64,000 nt of DNA from the NCBI RefSeq assembly GCF_012273895.1, contig NC_052110.1:2542001-2606000 (forward strand). Direction: 5' to 3'. Made by a program: the position numbers and the translations under genes. This DNA comes from Zerene cesonia (Eukaryota > Arthropoda > Insecta > Lepidoptera > Pieridae). Below, piece after piece: positions 34,781-46,975 of the stretch (positions are counted from its first letter, which is position 1; every line of letters starts with the position of its first letter). Below the pieces are notes generated by a model. The model was not told the DNA's origin and made no database searches. It worked only from the letters and a program-made list of their open reading frames with translations.

Positions 34781-37152
34781 TCACGTAATTATAGTTCGTA
34801 TCTTGTAAAACATTGAATGAATTTTAACGTTTATCTTTAATAATTATCTGTAAAAGGATTCTTCTAGAAGTTGTAAGTTTATTAATAAAATTAGAGAGAA
34901 GAACAATCCCATTATAAATTACGAAACTAGTTAACATGTATGTTCACATTAACAAATTATTCTATATACTCAAATAGCTTGACATAAATGCCTACAATCG
35001 TTTATTTAGGAATTATGTATTATTTTATATATTATCATCGTCATACAGAAAACTGATGATGAATGATGATGATAATATATATTCCTCTTCTTGAAGTTAG
35101 TTTAAAACCGCAATGGAACTATTGGTTAGAAGGTATTGGGCATTATAAAATTTAAGTTAAATGTCTGCTTAATTAATTATTTAGTATTACGTACACACGA
35201 TGTTGCAAAATAACAGAATCTTATAAATCTAATGGATCTCAAACAAACACAACCTCTAACCACTAACAATAAATGTATTTGAGGCGAATATTAATGAAGT
35301 CCAGTAGAAAATAAAGAGTTATAGTTTTAACCACCATTAAATTAAAATGAATCAATATTATTAGAAATGTGTACTATGAACTTTGTCAAAACAATTATAA
35401 ATAACATAAATTGTATATAGAGTTTAGGTTCAGGAATTTCAGAAAATTTTATCCTGTATAGTTCTGCCATTTGCCCCTAGATGGCGCTAGTTACTTAGTA
35501 ATTTAAGTCGCGGTAAAATTATTATGACGATAGGATTTCAAATGATTTGAAGAACGTTTTCATATACTCGTTAGTATCTGTGACTTCTGTTGCTGTTTTT
35601 AAGTAATTATATAATCGTACATAATATAACCAGGAATTAGTTGAAGTTATTGAAAAGTATTCAAAACAATGCATATAATTATGAAATCAAAGAAGTAGGG
35701 ATATTAATGGTAACGTTTGTGGCATGTGTGTATAGAATTACTTTAAAATACACGCCGACCACGATCTGTATTGTGAAATAGATTTATATGGGCATCTAAT
35801 TCCATTCAGTGCTAAACAATTGTATAAGTTTCACAGAGCGTATTACATCTTTGTTTTTAAATTCACGGTTTGTACTTGTAGCTTTTATGGAGCTACGAAA
35901 TTTGACACCCGTAAGCAAATAAGCGTGTGAAGATGAAAGTAGAACAGTTATAATTTAAATTAAAGAAATTTAAATTGACTTTCAATTATCGACTTAATTA
36001 TAGCAGAATGTAAAACAAATCACACATCGTGACATTCAAATTTGGTAAATTGTAATCGTAATTTACGTATTTAATCATTAACAATACCTTTTACATTTAA
36101 TTACCATATAATGAAATAGTTTATTTATTTTGTGTACATAATGGCATTTTTTATTTAATAAAAAATTGCATGGGAATTTCTTGAAAGTTTTTATTTCTTG
36201 AAGAAGCGAAACAAACATATTTAGTTCGGTTTGTCATGTTGTTTTCAGTGTATGCAATATTTGAAAAGGAATATTAATATATTTATAATTGTTTGTTGAA
36301 TTTTAACAAATTAAAATATTTTGCAGTTTTATAATATATAATTATTAATATGCAGATGTGAATAAAATGCAAAATTGCAACACCTTCAATCTGTATATTG
36401 ATTACATATGTGTATTAAAAAAATAAAAAAAATAAAAATAAAAATTTATTTATTTGTATAATTTATATCGATAACAATCTGCAAACATCCACTAATTGAT
36501 TACATAATTACATCAAGCTCTGATATTTATCATTCTATATCAGATCTGATTTTATTCAAAACAGATGATTATTAAGAGAATAAAATTCAAAACGTAAACA
36601 TTTTAAAGTGACGAATTAAGAAATTTTTTATGTTCAAATGTATAATCTATTATGTCAATGTTCTTGGTAGTTAGAACTTTTATCAAATCAAATTTTTAGT
36701 TTTAACGCTTTATAAAAGAGATTATCAAATGTATGAAAAATAACAAGTTATAAAAGCATGTCCATAATCCAAAATTTTAATGGAATTTATATTCCGTTCA
36801 TTGGCAAACCTATTAGCATAAAACTGCGTGTGACTTATTTACCAACTACGATACAATTAACAGAGATTATAGAGTTTGTAACAAGTATTGTGAAGTACTT
36901 ATATTTAAGTAACTTATAATTTCAAGAAAATAGGATATGTAATAAATATTACAATCTGCTTATATGGGATTGGCGCCAAGTCATGGGAAAAACGATTACT
37001 CATCAATTACATATCTATACGGAATTGATATGATGAAATCAACATTGCTAGCTCATGTTGCTTATTACCAACTATGAATCATTTAATAACATATATTTTA
37101 ATTGTATTTATTTATAATGATGTTAGATATCGTGATGCACATGTATAGTCGT
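34781..37152. other. AT-rich spacer
   Basis: No gene is seen. Contains an A-rich low-complexity run at 36417-36460 and the CTCF-like site at 35474-35487. Confidence 0.5.
35474..35487 (+). promoter_or_regulatory. CTCF-like motif, 13 of 14
   Basis: CCCCTAGATGGCGC differs from the CTCF core only at its third base. The 22 bases from atttgcc to ggcgctag match those at 19090-19110 with one difference, so the pair may share a recent common source. Confidence 0.35.
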
Positions 37153-37162
37153 ATTATAAATA

Positions 37163-37657
37163 AACCATCATCAACCCATGTATGTTCCCACTGCAGGGAC
37201 ACCGTCCTCCTAAAAGGGGTCAGGCGATAATCCACCACAGCCTAGTGCGGACTGTCACATGCTGTCGAACTGTCGATTCTTCGACATGCCGCTTTCCTCA
37301 GGATGTTTTTCTTCATCGTGGAGTGGTGATGTGAATAATCCTATAACCTATTAATATTATAAATGCGAAAGTTTGTAAGGATGTGAGTGTGTTTGTTGCT
37401 CTTTCACGCAAAAACTACTGAACCGATTGCAATGAAATTTAGTACGTAGACAGCTGGACAACTGGAATAACATATAGGCAACTTTTTATCCCGATATTCC
37501 TACAGGATACGGACTTACGTAGGTGAAACCGCAGGGCGCAGCTAGAGCGATGATAATTTTAAGTATCAATTTAATTCTTGCACGGTCTTTTGGTCTCAAA
37601 CCCCACTTCTTTGAATTAAGTCCGAGATCCTTACCACCTAGTCAACAATGCTTTATC
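37163..37657 (-). mobile_element. tRNA-derived SINE family D, full length (copy 3), split by a Helitron-like insertion
   Basis: In reverse: tail side from catcatcaacccatgtatg through gacatgccgctttcctcag to gagtggtgatgtgaat, then a Helitron-like copy (37339-37545), then the SINE head: atcaatttaattcttgcacgg, tctcaaaccccacttc and aagtccgagatccttaccac. The duplication attataaata flanks the whole unit (37153-37162 and 37658-37667). Both halves therefore come from one SINE insertion. Confidence 0.88.
37339..37545 (+). mobile_element. Helitron-like non-autonomous element (copy 5), nested in a SINE
   Basis: Full length from TCCTATAACCTATTAATATT to gcgcagCTAG. Preceded by A; followed by A rather than the expected T, the only exception among eight copies and probably a later substitution. 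It interrupts the family D SINE at 37163-37657. Confidence 0.88.
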
Positions 37658-37667
37658 ATTATAAATA

Positions 37668-39239
37668 CCCATTTAAAATTAAATTGAATATAGACTTCTT
37701 TTTAATCAGATACTTCGTAAGCACATTTTTAACTGTGTGACACCGTATATATTTTCAAATGTGTTACATAACCATTTCTAAACAATTATTACATAACATT
37801 TTAATCGCATTTTGTTTTTTTTTTTAATATTTTTTGTTATTAAATGCAAGTTATTTTTTTAAAAAGTCAGTGTCATAGATACCTAAATATAAGATATCTA
37901 TGGTCAGTGATTGGTAGTTTGGGATTTAAATGTACCAATCCTATTTTATAAGGAACATAAAATGTAAACAATCTCTATGCTATAAATATGTTTGTGATTT
38001 CACAATAATATAAACTTTTGGCTTATGATTCAAGTTAAAGCCATAATATTTATATCAGCTATAATATTAAAAAAATATTGCAAAACACACTTACATAATA
38101 AACACAACCGTGGGAACTTTCAGTACACGTATTAAAACTTAAACCAATATATTTCTGAGAAGGTCGCGAGCGAGAACAAAAAAATAATAAAAATATTCCC
38201 TTATCTCAAGATACCTATTTGTAATTAAACAGTGGTGGTTGGAACCGGAACAGATAAGAACACCGGATGCAACCACGCCCTCTAGTGTTCATTGGATTTA
38301 GGGTAGCGCTTGCGTTTTTTAATTTTCCTTCGATTGCGATCAAGACGTTAATTAAATGGAAACACGTTATGACAGATAATTATGTGTAACATTTTTCAGC
38401 GAAAATGTAATAAGGCTTGTTAAGGTACCCATTCACGTTATTATAGTTAATAAATATGGATTAAGTACAAAGTTTGCAAATTGGCTACAAATGTTTGTCA
38501 AAACATGTTTTATTTAGACTATATTTGTTACATGCGTACAGTATATATAAAATTAATAGTAGGTACACGATAAATAGGTTATTTAAATTGTCGTGAAGTA
38601 AGACGAGTTAGATATTAGATTAAAATACTAAACAACGGCTAGCTGAGTTGATGATGATGATGAGAAGGAGAAACAACGCAGCCAGTGTAATATTTAGTTT
38701 TTCAATACTATTTACCTATAATTCCGGGAAGGCACACTGTTTTTTATGGTACTTTATTCAAAGGGAATTAACAATTAGAGAATAAAATTAAATTAAAAAT
38801 TAAATAAATAAAGTAAAGACTATTATATCGCTAGAACATCGCATTCCTGGTTTTTTATCGGTCTTATCAAAGTGTGACGTGTAATTAGGAACAAAAATTT
38901 GCAAGTCAACAATCTGGTACCCACTACATTGATTCAAATAATATCAACTAAAAGAATCTTCCAAGAAACGATTCGTCAAATAAAATGATTATGACCTTTC
39001 CATAATCGCGTGTTATTTATTGAGCTGTTATTTCTCCATTAAAGCGGACCACTTTTTACTGTTTTGGTGGCTTTTTATTTGAGTTTGAACGCCCCAGTAA
39101 TGTGATCTTAATATATCGTGTCGCATCAGATAATTTTATCAAGTCATCTTTTGCTTTTAGCCTCGGAATTAATGCGAATGCTTTTCAGTTGCACTAAACA
39201 ATCTACAATATATTTTAATGCATCTGCTTTTCGATACAT
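37668..39239. other. AT-rich spacer
   Basis: No gene is seen. At 38275-38288 on the minus strand ACACTAGAGGGCGT matches the CTCF core at 12 of 14 positions. A short GATGAT run at 38650-38660 may be SINE tail debris. Confidence 0.4.
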
Positions 39240-39410
39240 TATGTACTGTCATATTACTTTTAGTTGGTTCGCCGAGGGGATCGTGGATGTATACAAACCA
39301 GCTCCCGTGGAGCTTTCACTAAAGCGGCTCGACGTAACAGTGGGGTTGAGTCGGTAGGAATCCGACATTACCAATGGCTCCTTTCCCAAATTTCTCCACT
39401 CAAAAAAAAA
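39240..39410. other. GC-richer island, possible repeat or exon
   Basis: ggttcgccgaggggatcgtg, aaagcggctcgacgtaacag and ggagtcg-like words stand out from AT-rich flanks. It is open on both strands (plus to a TAG at 39355; minus about 60 codons), as expected of a GC-rich patch lacking stops. No family is recognised and no convincing splice sites pair up. Confidence 0.2.
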
Positions 39411-40942
39411 AGGATTTAGTTCGTTGAGTACATTCATAGGCATGATTTATACTGCTAAGGAAAATATAAATTAAAGCAAAAATGTATTTTATAAATTGTT
39501 ATGATATATGATGAAACAAAAGCTCACAAGAGCCTTATTAATGAAATCTCAAACACAATAGTATATGTAAATGGATATCTCGCCTACTATCCATCTCATA
39601 ATATATTAAATCCGCAATTGATGACGAATGTAATCCAGTTGAAATAAATGTTAATGATATAGTGCGAGTCGAAAGATGTATACAAAAATATAAACTTTTT
39701 TACACGCAGTTGGGTAAAACGTCTAATCTCTATTACACGAACAGGTTGATATGAAAATAGTCGTTATAACAAGAGTAATAACCCAAAACGAGTCGACTTG
39801 CAAATAAGAGAGCAAATAGAAATGTTTGCGTTCTGTTATCGGCATCGATAGTATTATGAGATTATCGCTACTACGTGACAAACATTGATTGCTGGATATT
39901 CGGCGAATTTTGAGGTTTTATGGCGAATACACTTGCACGCAATGGCAGAATTTTTAATTAAAAAATTACGTTATTTTTCTTTTTTTTTATGGCAACTCTC
40001 GATCTATATGAAGGCAGATATGGTTAGTGTGGTTTTGTACAGATGTTCAGAGACTTGTTAAATTACAGTTTTGACTATATTTATTCTATTAGCAGTTTTC
40101 TATTATTGCTTAAAGAATGTGTCAGTTATAAGGGTTAGTTTGTCGTTTTTAATATCATATAGCATAAATATCTAATTCTTTTGGTGAAATTATGAAAAAC
40201 TTTTGTCTCTTGATAAAATACATTGTACTAAATTATATTATTGTTAGTAGTCATTTTTTTTCTTTTTTATAATTTTTCGCTTTTTTAGTGAACTTTCAAT
40301 GTTTGTACTTATTTAGTGGTTAAATACATATGGAAATATTGTTTTATTTGTCACTGTTTTTAAAATTTTAATAATTTCTGTAAAAATCGTATTTGCTTTC
40401 TTACAATTTTAATTACTCTATTCAATTAACTTTCTTGTTGACTGGCAGTTAAAATACTCTTTTTTTACGTTGGAAAATGTCACGATGACGTAACACGCAA
40501 CAGTTGTCAATAATTGACAGGAGAATTTTTCTCACGACAATCATATTTCTTAGTAAAATGTGTCAGTGAAATAATTAGTTGTAAATACATTATTTATATA
40601 CAAGTGCATTAGACGCCGGTTGAATAATTCATGTATAATTTATTGCAAGAACATAAACAGTATAAAATAATTTGAAATTCATTGTATAAATTGTCATTTT
40701 CTCTTAAACAGTTAGGTTTTCTTTGTTATGGAGTGATTGAATGTGAAATAGATCATAAAGTTAATATACATTTCATGTTTATATAAATTTTACAAATGAG
40801 CTTCTATTTATGTCTTATTTATAGGTTCAGATAACTAACTTTTTAAAGGAAATAATGTGAAGTACTTTAAATATATTTATTACATATAGCAATAGTCGCA
40901 ATTTATACTTTTATTAGTATATTTCGCTTAAGTTTTTATCTT

Positions 40943-41022
40943 TTAATTTTGATTTGAAGCGCGGTTTGTTTATATAATATTATTTATCCCGATGATTCGA
41001 ATACTACAGGGAGCGCGGTATT
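40943..41022 (+). mobile_element. Family E retroposed fragment, diverged (copy 3)
   Basis: gatttgaagcgcggtttg, tatataatattatttatcccg and gattcgaatactacagggagc line up with acgcgatttattcattatat, aacccgacgtttcgaac and gcagcgagcg of copy 1. Divergence is high, so this insertion is old. Confidence 0.45.
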
Positions 41023-41252
41023 ATACCTACATTAAATTAACATTATGATTGTTTCATTTGTGAAAAAAAAAACGAAATTTGTCTTTATATGCAAGTTTAA
41101 TTGAAAACCGATATCTTGATTTGATTAAAATTAAAAAAGAATTGTTTCATTAATTCGTGAAATGAAGCATATGAAATAAAAACGTTTACTATCTCATTAG
41201 AAAACGAAATATAGAGAGCCGTTTGCAACGTATTTTTAAATTGATATAATAT

Positions 41253-41411
41253 CACTAGTTATCCGACAAGGCTTCGCCCGAGGTACACATCAGTACATAC
41301 TGATAAATATATATATAATATGTATAAAGAAATTTTGAAATTGGTCCTGTAGAACCTGAGGTTGGGGCGTTCAAACGAACAAACTCTTCAGCTCTATATT
41401 ATTAGTATAGA
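41253..41411 (+). mobile_element. RTE-like tail repeat (family C)
   Basis: tccgacaaggcttcgcccga, aaattggtcctgtagaacct, gttcaaacgaacaaactctt and cagctctatattattagtat are in family order. A SINE inserted directly at its 3' end. Confidence 0.65.
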
Positions 41412-41427
41412 ATGATTGTTATTTTAA

Positions 41428-41730
41428 GTTAAGCAGTGGTGGCTCAGTGGTGAGAACCTCGGACTTCAAAATCGATAAGTCGGGGTTCAAGACCGGGTGA
41501 GCGTGCAGGAAATAAATTGATTTTTCAATTTATTTGCGCATGTAGATAATATCACCACTGCCTAAAACGGTGAAGGAAAACATCGTGAGGAAACCGGCAT
41601 GTCCGAGAATCAAAAGTTCGACGACATGTGACATCTGCCAACCCGCACTTGGCCAGCGTGGTGGATTATGGCCTGAACCCTCATAGGAGGCCTGTGTCCC
41701 AGCAGTGGGAACATATAAGGGCTGATGATG
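41428..41730 (+). mobile_element. tRNA-derived SINE family D, full length (copy 4)
   Basis: Best copy. It has a pol III A box (TGGCTCAGTGG, 41440-41450) and B box (GGTTCAAGACC, 41484-41494) at tRNA-like spacing, then the family body and a GATGAT tail. It is flanked by atgattgttattttaa at 41412-41427 and 41731-41746, a 16-bp target-site duplication whose first bases merge with the tail. It probably moved by the machinery of a partner LINE. The head derives from a tRNA. Confidence 0.92.
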
Positions 41731-41746
41731 ATGATTGTTATTTTAA

Positions 41747-42720
41747 AATACGTCACGTTTTAAGTAAGACAATGTTGAAGATTACGAAGAACAAGTAAAC
41801 CCATCTTGTGAAAGTCGCATATTATTTAGCATGTTTCATGTTTTAAAAACTATAATTATTCCATAGATATTCCCAGGTGATTATTTGATAATTTTCACGA
41901 CATCGCGTGATATCTGTTGCCGGCTGGAGTACCGTGATTCGAGATTATCGTAACAGACATATCAATATAGTAGTTTTATGGGATATGAAGACAGGATATA
42001 TTAATCAGTTGAGAAGGCAAAATAGAATAAATATGTAAATGCAATATTTACCGTCGAAAGTAGATTGAGAGACATTTGTTACGTTACTTGCCTTTGTTAT
42101 AGTATGATGTTGTAATTGTTTTAAATAAAGAAAATAACTCACCCAAAAAGTTTGTAAACATAAGTTTTTATTTTTTTATTTAACGTCACCGAGGCTTATT
42201 TATAGTCTGGACAACACGGGACGACACGGAGGCCTAGGAGCTAGGTGTGCGGTTTTTGTCATTAAAATATGAGAAAATGTATGCAATTTTTTTATGTCAT
42301 CTGTTACCATGCGAATGGATAAATTCATCCAACTAATAAAACTAGTAAGAAAACTACCGAATTATATTGATTATAATACTATTGTTTATATAGAGGATAA
42401 ATAGGAAACATTATACCGTATTTTTATTGATGCTCATGAAAACTTATAAAATAAATTGTCAAACACTGTTTTGGGGTCTACAAAAGTTATATATCATTAT
42501 ATTAATCTTTTATAAAATATTTTATATACAGAAACGTTCTGATTACTATTTCTTTTAGGTAAAGATAGGTGCTTGAATGACAGGCTTTAATTGAATTTTA
42601 TTGAAACATAAGCTTTAAACAAAAAAAAAAAAATTATGTTTGTACGATAAAAGCCTTGGTACTTTTTCACTATTATTAATTATTAATTGTTTATATCATT
42701 GCTTTATTCTTTTTTTACAG
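41747..42720. other. AT-rich spacer
   Basis: No gene is seen. One CpG-bearing patch (acaacacgggacgacacgga) is at 42210-42230. Confidence 0.5.
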
Positions 42721-42852
42721 GTATGTGTATCGCCCTCACGTAATATTGTTAACTTGATACGAACGCGCTAAGGTCGTTTACATATTAAACAAACATATGA
42801 TAAGGACGGCGCCCCAATTCTGTATCCTTGCAAATACAGGCCGGAAGTTGAG
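42721..42852 (+). other. GC-richer patch bounded by splice-like signals
   Basis: A pyrimidine run and cag (ttctttttttacag) end at 42720, and a donor-like gtaagg follows ttga at 42852. All three frames contain stops (for example acgtaa, cgctaa), so any exon would be non-coding: a UTR or long non-coding RNA exon. Purely a candidate. Confidence 0.15.
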
Positions 42853-43444
42853 TAAGGTGCCTTGGACGTGTCCCAGTGTTGAGATTTCATAAAAATATTT
42901 CAGAAATTCGAATTTGGAATGGCTTCAGGGTTCCGTAAGCGTTTTGGAAACCGTTGGGTAAAATTTAATTGTTACGTGTGCGTCATTTTAAAATACGAAT
43001 TAGGCAATTTTAATCAGTAGTTGTTTCAGGATAGAAAAACAAACCCAACGATAAATGTCAGAATAGAGAACTGCGAAATAATTAGAAGCTTAAATTATCG
43101 TTAAATCGCCCTTTAGATACGAACAGTAATCTTAAAAATATGTAAGATATAATTTGTTGGTTTAATAATTTTATTTTATTAACTTTGTATTCACTATCGT
43201 TAGATTCTTCTCAATTACGCGATTGACCGAATTTTATAATTACCTAACTTTATAATACCTACGACGAATTTTATAATACCTAACGATACTCAACCTTTTT
43301 CCGGCGTGATCGGATAAAAAAAAAAAATCGTACTTTTTATTAATAATCTTCAAACATATTGAAGTATTTAGATCATGCAACGTGCTCTAAATACAGATAT
43401 TATTTACAGATATGATTATTTAATACATTTAGAACTGAAGACAG

Positions 43445-43570
43445 GAGTATAGCCGGAGGACCATATCCTTGCACTTCCCTGTGCACTCCTTTATACCCGT
43501 CGTCATTCCTTTATTTATCCCTATCAACTGGCAACACATTCACATAAACATTTCCTCTCCAATAAGGACA
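43445..43570 (-). repeat. Family A repeat, decayed fragment
   Basis: agccggaggaccatatcctt, cctttatttatccc and caactggcaacacattcaca resemble the reverse middle of family A (compare 51395-51480). Confidence 0.4.
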
Positions 43571-43893
43571 TTTGGTAGTCTGCTAAATCTATGATGAATG
43601 GTGTTCTATTGAAACAATCGAATTTAATCGGATCGCAACTAAATTGCTACAGTAGACTTATTGTGATAGTTTTGTTGGCAACACTGGCTATATCTCACTG
43701 AGACTCCATTACAGCTATGTATACAGCTTCATATACGATACTATTATAACTACGATTTAGTTTTTGCAGAACACGAATTTTGTAACAATGATAATTGGAT
43801 TTTTAGTTGAATCATTTTATTAAAATAGTAAGCTTAGCCCTGTGCTCGTGTGCCGGTGCGGACATAAAAAAAGATTACATTTTAATCAAAAAT

Positions 43894-44106
43894 ATGACCG
43901 CCTCTTTGGTACAGTGGTTAACGCGTGAGCTTAGAACCGAGGGGTCCTGGGTTCGATCCGGTGGGGACGCACAAAAAAAAATGTCTCGGCCTGGCAGGAC
44001 ACAGAAGGCTGAACCTACTTGTCCCTAAAGAAAATCGATCAGTGAAACGGATGTACATCATCTGCCCCATACCCCACTAGGGGACACGGGACTTCACTTT
44101 TTTTTA
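43894..44106 (+). mobile_element. Second tRNA-derived SINE family
   Basis: The tRNA-like head has an A box TGGTACAGTGG (43907-43917) and a perfect B box GGTTCGATCC (43950-43959). The body follows (ctcggcctggcaggac, ctgccccataccccactagg, ggacacgggacttcac) and ends in a T run. The duplication aatcaaaaat (43884-43893 and 44107-44116) marks retroposition. The head does not fold as a functional tRNA, because the acceptor ends do not pair, so this is not a tRNA gene. Only one copy occurs here. Confidence 0.85.
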
Positions 44107-44552
44107 AATCAAAAATGATAATAAGTAACAAAAGATAATTAGATATTGCACAAAATAGTCCTTTCACCTCAAAACAAAGTTTTGCAAAAACGAGTTGTAC
44201 TTCAAAAACAAAATGCAAGGGTCACCATTTCCGCCCATATCATATATCTGATACATATATTTAATTATATTATTATTATAAGAGGATGTTACGTAAGCAA
44301 ACCATATTGGACTAGAAGCAAGATCTGAATTTTTACTCAATAGTCAATACCTTTCACCTGCAATTAATTGATGTCAAATGTTCATTGTTTTAAGTGAAAT
44401 AAACAAGACTACAAAAAAATAAATGTTGGGTTTGACAATCAAATAAAATATGTTTAAATACTCTTTGTTCGCATGAAAATAACATCAAAATATATTTATA
44501 AACATAAAGGTATGGAGGTACAGTTATTTAAAATGATTTTTTACGAAATGTA

Positions 44553-44690
44553 ATCTATACTTATAAAGCTCAAGAGTTTGTTTGTTTGTTTGAACGCGCT
44601 AGTCTCAAGAACCGCTGGTTCGATTTGGAAAGTTATTTCACTGATAGATAGCCCATATATTGAGAAAGCCGGGGCCAATTTATTGTATTA
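44553..44690 (-). mobile_element. RTE-like tail repeat (family C), reverse
   Basis: ataaagctcaagagtttgtt, gaacgcgctagtctcaagaa, ccgctggttcgatttggaaa and gatagcccatatattgagaa form the reverse of family C. Truncated on its left-hand consensus side near gccggggcc. Confidence 0.65.
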
Positions 44691-44862
44691 CTAGCACACA
44701 ATCGCTGCTTTGCCTTATTCTTATTATTTAGGGTTATGTAAAGTAGAAGTTGGCCGATTCTCAGACCTACCCGATATGCACTCAAAATTTCTTATAAATC
44801 GGCCTAATCGTTTCGGAGGAGTATAGTTACGAACATTGTGACATGACGATTTCATATTAGAC
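44690..44862 (+). mobile_element. Dispersed repeat family H (copy 2)
   Basis: gttggccgattctcagacct, ctcaaaatttcttataaatc, gtttcggaggagtatagtta and the ending atattaga match copy 1 at 22863-23046. It lies between two family C copies in opposite orientations. Confidence 0.55.
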
Positions 44863-45031
44863 TAACGGTCCGCTCCGGCTTCGCCCGTGGTACATATATA
44901 GCCTATAGCCTTCCACAATAAATTGGCTATCTAACACCGAAAGAATTTTTCAAATCGGACCAATAGTTCCTGAGATTAGTGCATTCAAACAAACAAACAA
45001 ACTCTTCAGCTATATGATATTAGCATAGATT
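44862..45031 (+). mobile_element. RTE-like tail repeat (family C)
   Basis: gtccgctccggcttcgcccg, tggtacatatatagcctata, aatcggaccaatagttcctg, agattagtgcattcaaacaa and cttcagctatatgatattag make this the clearest family C copy in the window. Confidence 0.7.
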
Positions 45032-45447
45032 ATCCTACGACTTTGAATATCAAAGTTCGCTCACTAATTAAACACATTACAGTTTTTATAAAAATTGTGT
45101 ATAAAACACGCATATTATAAGTAATTGTAATGCAAGCAACAAAAATAATTTCACTGTAGCGTGGGATAATCTTGAAATATTACCGTAAAAGCGATCTTAC
45201 CGCCCTTGATACCGTCAACTCGGCATAATTAGTTTCTTCCTTTATATACGAAATTATCCTGAGTTATGTATTATATATAATTGTTAGTTTCATTCAAAGA
45301 CTTTGTAATTATATTAATATTCATCCTGGCTTTATAGCTACTGAGGTATCTATATAGGTGAATATGATTTTCTATCGATTTTTACCAGATCTAAAGTTCA
45401 TAGTAGAAAGGCGTTTATTCTTATTTATCTTGAATCTTATAAAAACA

Positions 45448-45627
45448 CTAGCTGCGCCCCGCGGTTTCACCAGCTTAAGTCCGTATCCCGTAGGAATATC
45501 GGGAAAAAAGTTGCCTATATGTTATTCCAGTTGTCTATCTGTCTACGTACCAAATTTAATTGCAATCGGTTGAGTAGTTTTTGCAACAAACACACAAACA
45601 TCCTTACAAATTTACGCATTAATAATA
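45448..45627 (-). mobile_element. Helitron-like non-autonomous element (copy 6)
   Basis: Reverse orientation. Begins at CTAG (own 3' end) with gctgcgccccgcggtttcac and runs to the 5' region tttacgcattaataata. Its 5' TC is absent because the next copy abuts it. Confidence 0.8.
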
Positions 45628-45826
45628 CTAGCTGCACCCCGCGGTTTCCACAGCGTAAGTCCGTATCCCGTAGGAATATCGGGATAAAAGTTGCCTATAT
45701 GTTATTCCAGTTGTCCAGCTGTCTACGTACCAAATTTCATAGCAATCGGCTCGGTAGTTTTTGCGTGAAAGAGCAACAAACACACACCCCCCTTTCTATA
45801 AATTTTCGCATTTTTAATATTAGTAG
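45628..45826 (-). mobile_element. Helitron-like non-autonomous element (copy 7), tandem with copy 6
   Basis: Reverse orientation, full length: CTAG followed on its own strand by T, through gtaggaatatcgggataaaa, to gtagga (own 5' TCCTAC, preceded by A). Directly adjoins copy 6 head to tail, either an insertion into the same site type or a tandem array as known for Helitrons. A 104-codon plus frame (45519-45833) spans both and is not a gene. Confidence 0.83.
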
Positions 45827-46063
45827 GATATGAAATAATAATTAGACACTATATTTCACATAACTAAACTGTCATATCCGCAAATTGAGTTATCAAGTAC
45901 ACCAATGATCAAACGTATGGAATTGGTCTCGAATCCAATATTTAATTAATATGTTCCCGTTTGCCCTCCGGAAACAAACGTTAATGTTGCCCGAAATTAA
46001 GACAGTGTTAGCGCAGCTGGCTTGTATTTGCCATTTGACATTTTTGTTAAATCCAATCTTTAG

Positions 46064-46213
46064 TTATATTATAAAGCTGAACAATTTGTTTTGGTTGCAC
46101 GTGCTAAACTCAGGAACTACTACTTTTTCTATATCATTTCCCCGTTAGGTTTTTACGTGATCCCTGAGTGCTATAACCTATATCTATACGAATTACGGGC
46201 GCAGCCGGGGCGG
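46064..46213 (-). mobile_element. RTE-like tail repeat (family C), reverse, decayed
   Basis: tatattataaagctgaacaa, gctaaactcaggaactacta and cgggcgcagccggggcgg follow the reverse order of family C. Confidence 0.5.
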
Positions 46214-46254
46214 ATCGATAGTCTTAAATAATTCAAATCCTAATTATTCACATG

Positions 46255-46458
46255 TATCATCACAACATAGTAAAAAACAAAGTCGCTTTCTCTGTCACTA
46301 TGTACCTATCTATGCTAAAATCTTTAAAACTACGCAACGGATTTTGATGGGGTTTTTTTAATAGATAGAATGATTCAAGAGAAAGTTTTATATGTATAAT
46401 AACATCTATTAAACGACTCCGAATTAAAGCGTGTGAAGTCGCGGGCAAAAGCTAGTAT
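46255..46458 (+). mobile_element. Dispersed repeat family I
   Basis: aacaaagtcgctttctctgt, tttaaaactacgcaacggat, gatggggtttttttaataga, atagaatgattcaagagaaa and gaagtcgcgggcaaaagcta. I know this wording as a common lepidopteran repeat, but only one copy is present here and its class is uncertain. Confidence 0.5.
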
Positions 46459-46975
46459 TAAGATAAAATGATCTTAGATCTTATCCAGATCTACTTCTAT
46501 GTTACTATTGTGGAAATCATAAAGAAAACAGAGGTTAAACACATGACATTTTTGTTTTAATAATTAAAAATGATACAAAATGAGTTAAAAGTGTCACTCA
46601 TAAAATGTTGTCCGTATTAATATGGTCTTGGCATAATAACGAATTCTCATTTGTAAGTATTTCATTTTATAAAACACGCGGTCACATATTTTTTAAATAG
46701 CCGCCACGTTTATATGATCTGTATGTTGCAGTTCGTGTATGCCATAATACGATTATAACGCTTCAAAATTTCTCTTGGTGATTAGTTTTTATACTCCTTA
46801 TTTATTAGGACTTTATATTTAAATAGTCGGTGATATAAATAAATTGAAAATAGAACGAAATCCCCTTTTTATTAAAGTTTTTTAAGTAAATCTCTACTGC
46901 ACAATAATTATTTATTTTATATAAAACATAATATAAAAGTATTAGTAGTAATACGTTCAAAGTCTACTTAATTAA

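Noticed and set aside
43894..43966. tRNA-like sequence with good A and B boxes
   Set aside because: The acceptor ends do not pair, the body continues into a SINE, and a target-site duplication surrounds the whole unit.
45519..45833. 104-codon plus frame
   Set aside because: It lies within two tandem Helitron-like copies.
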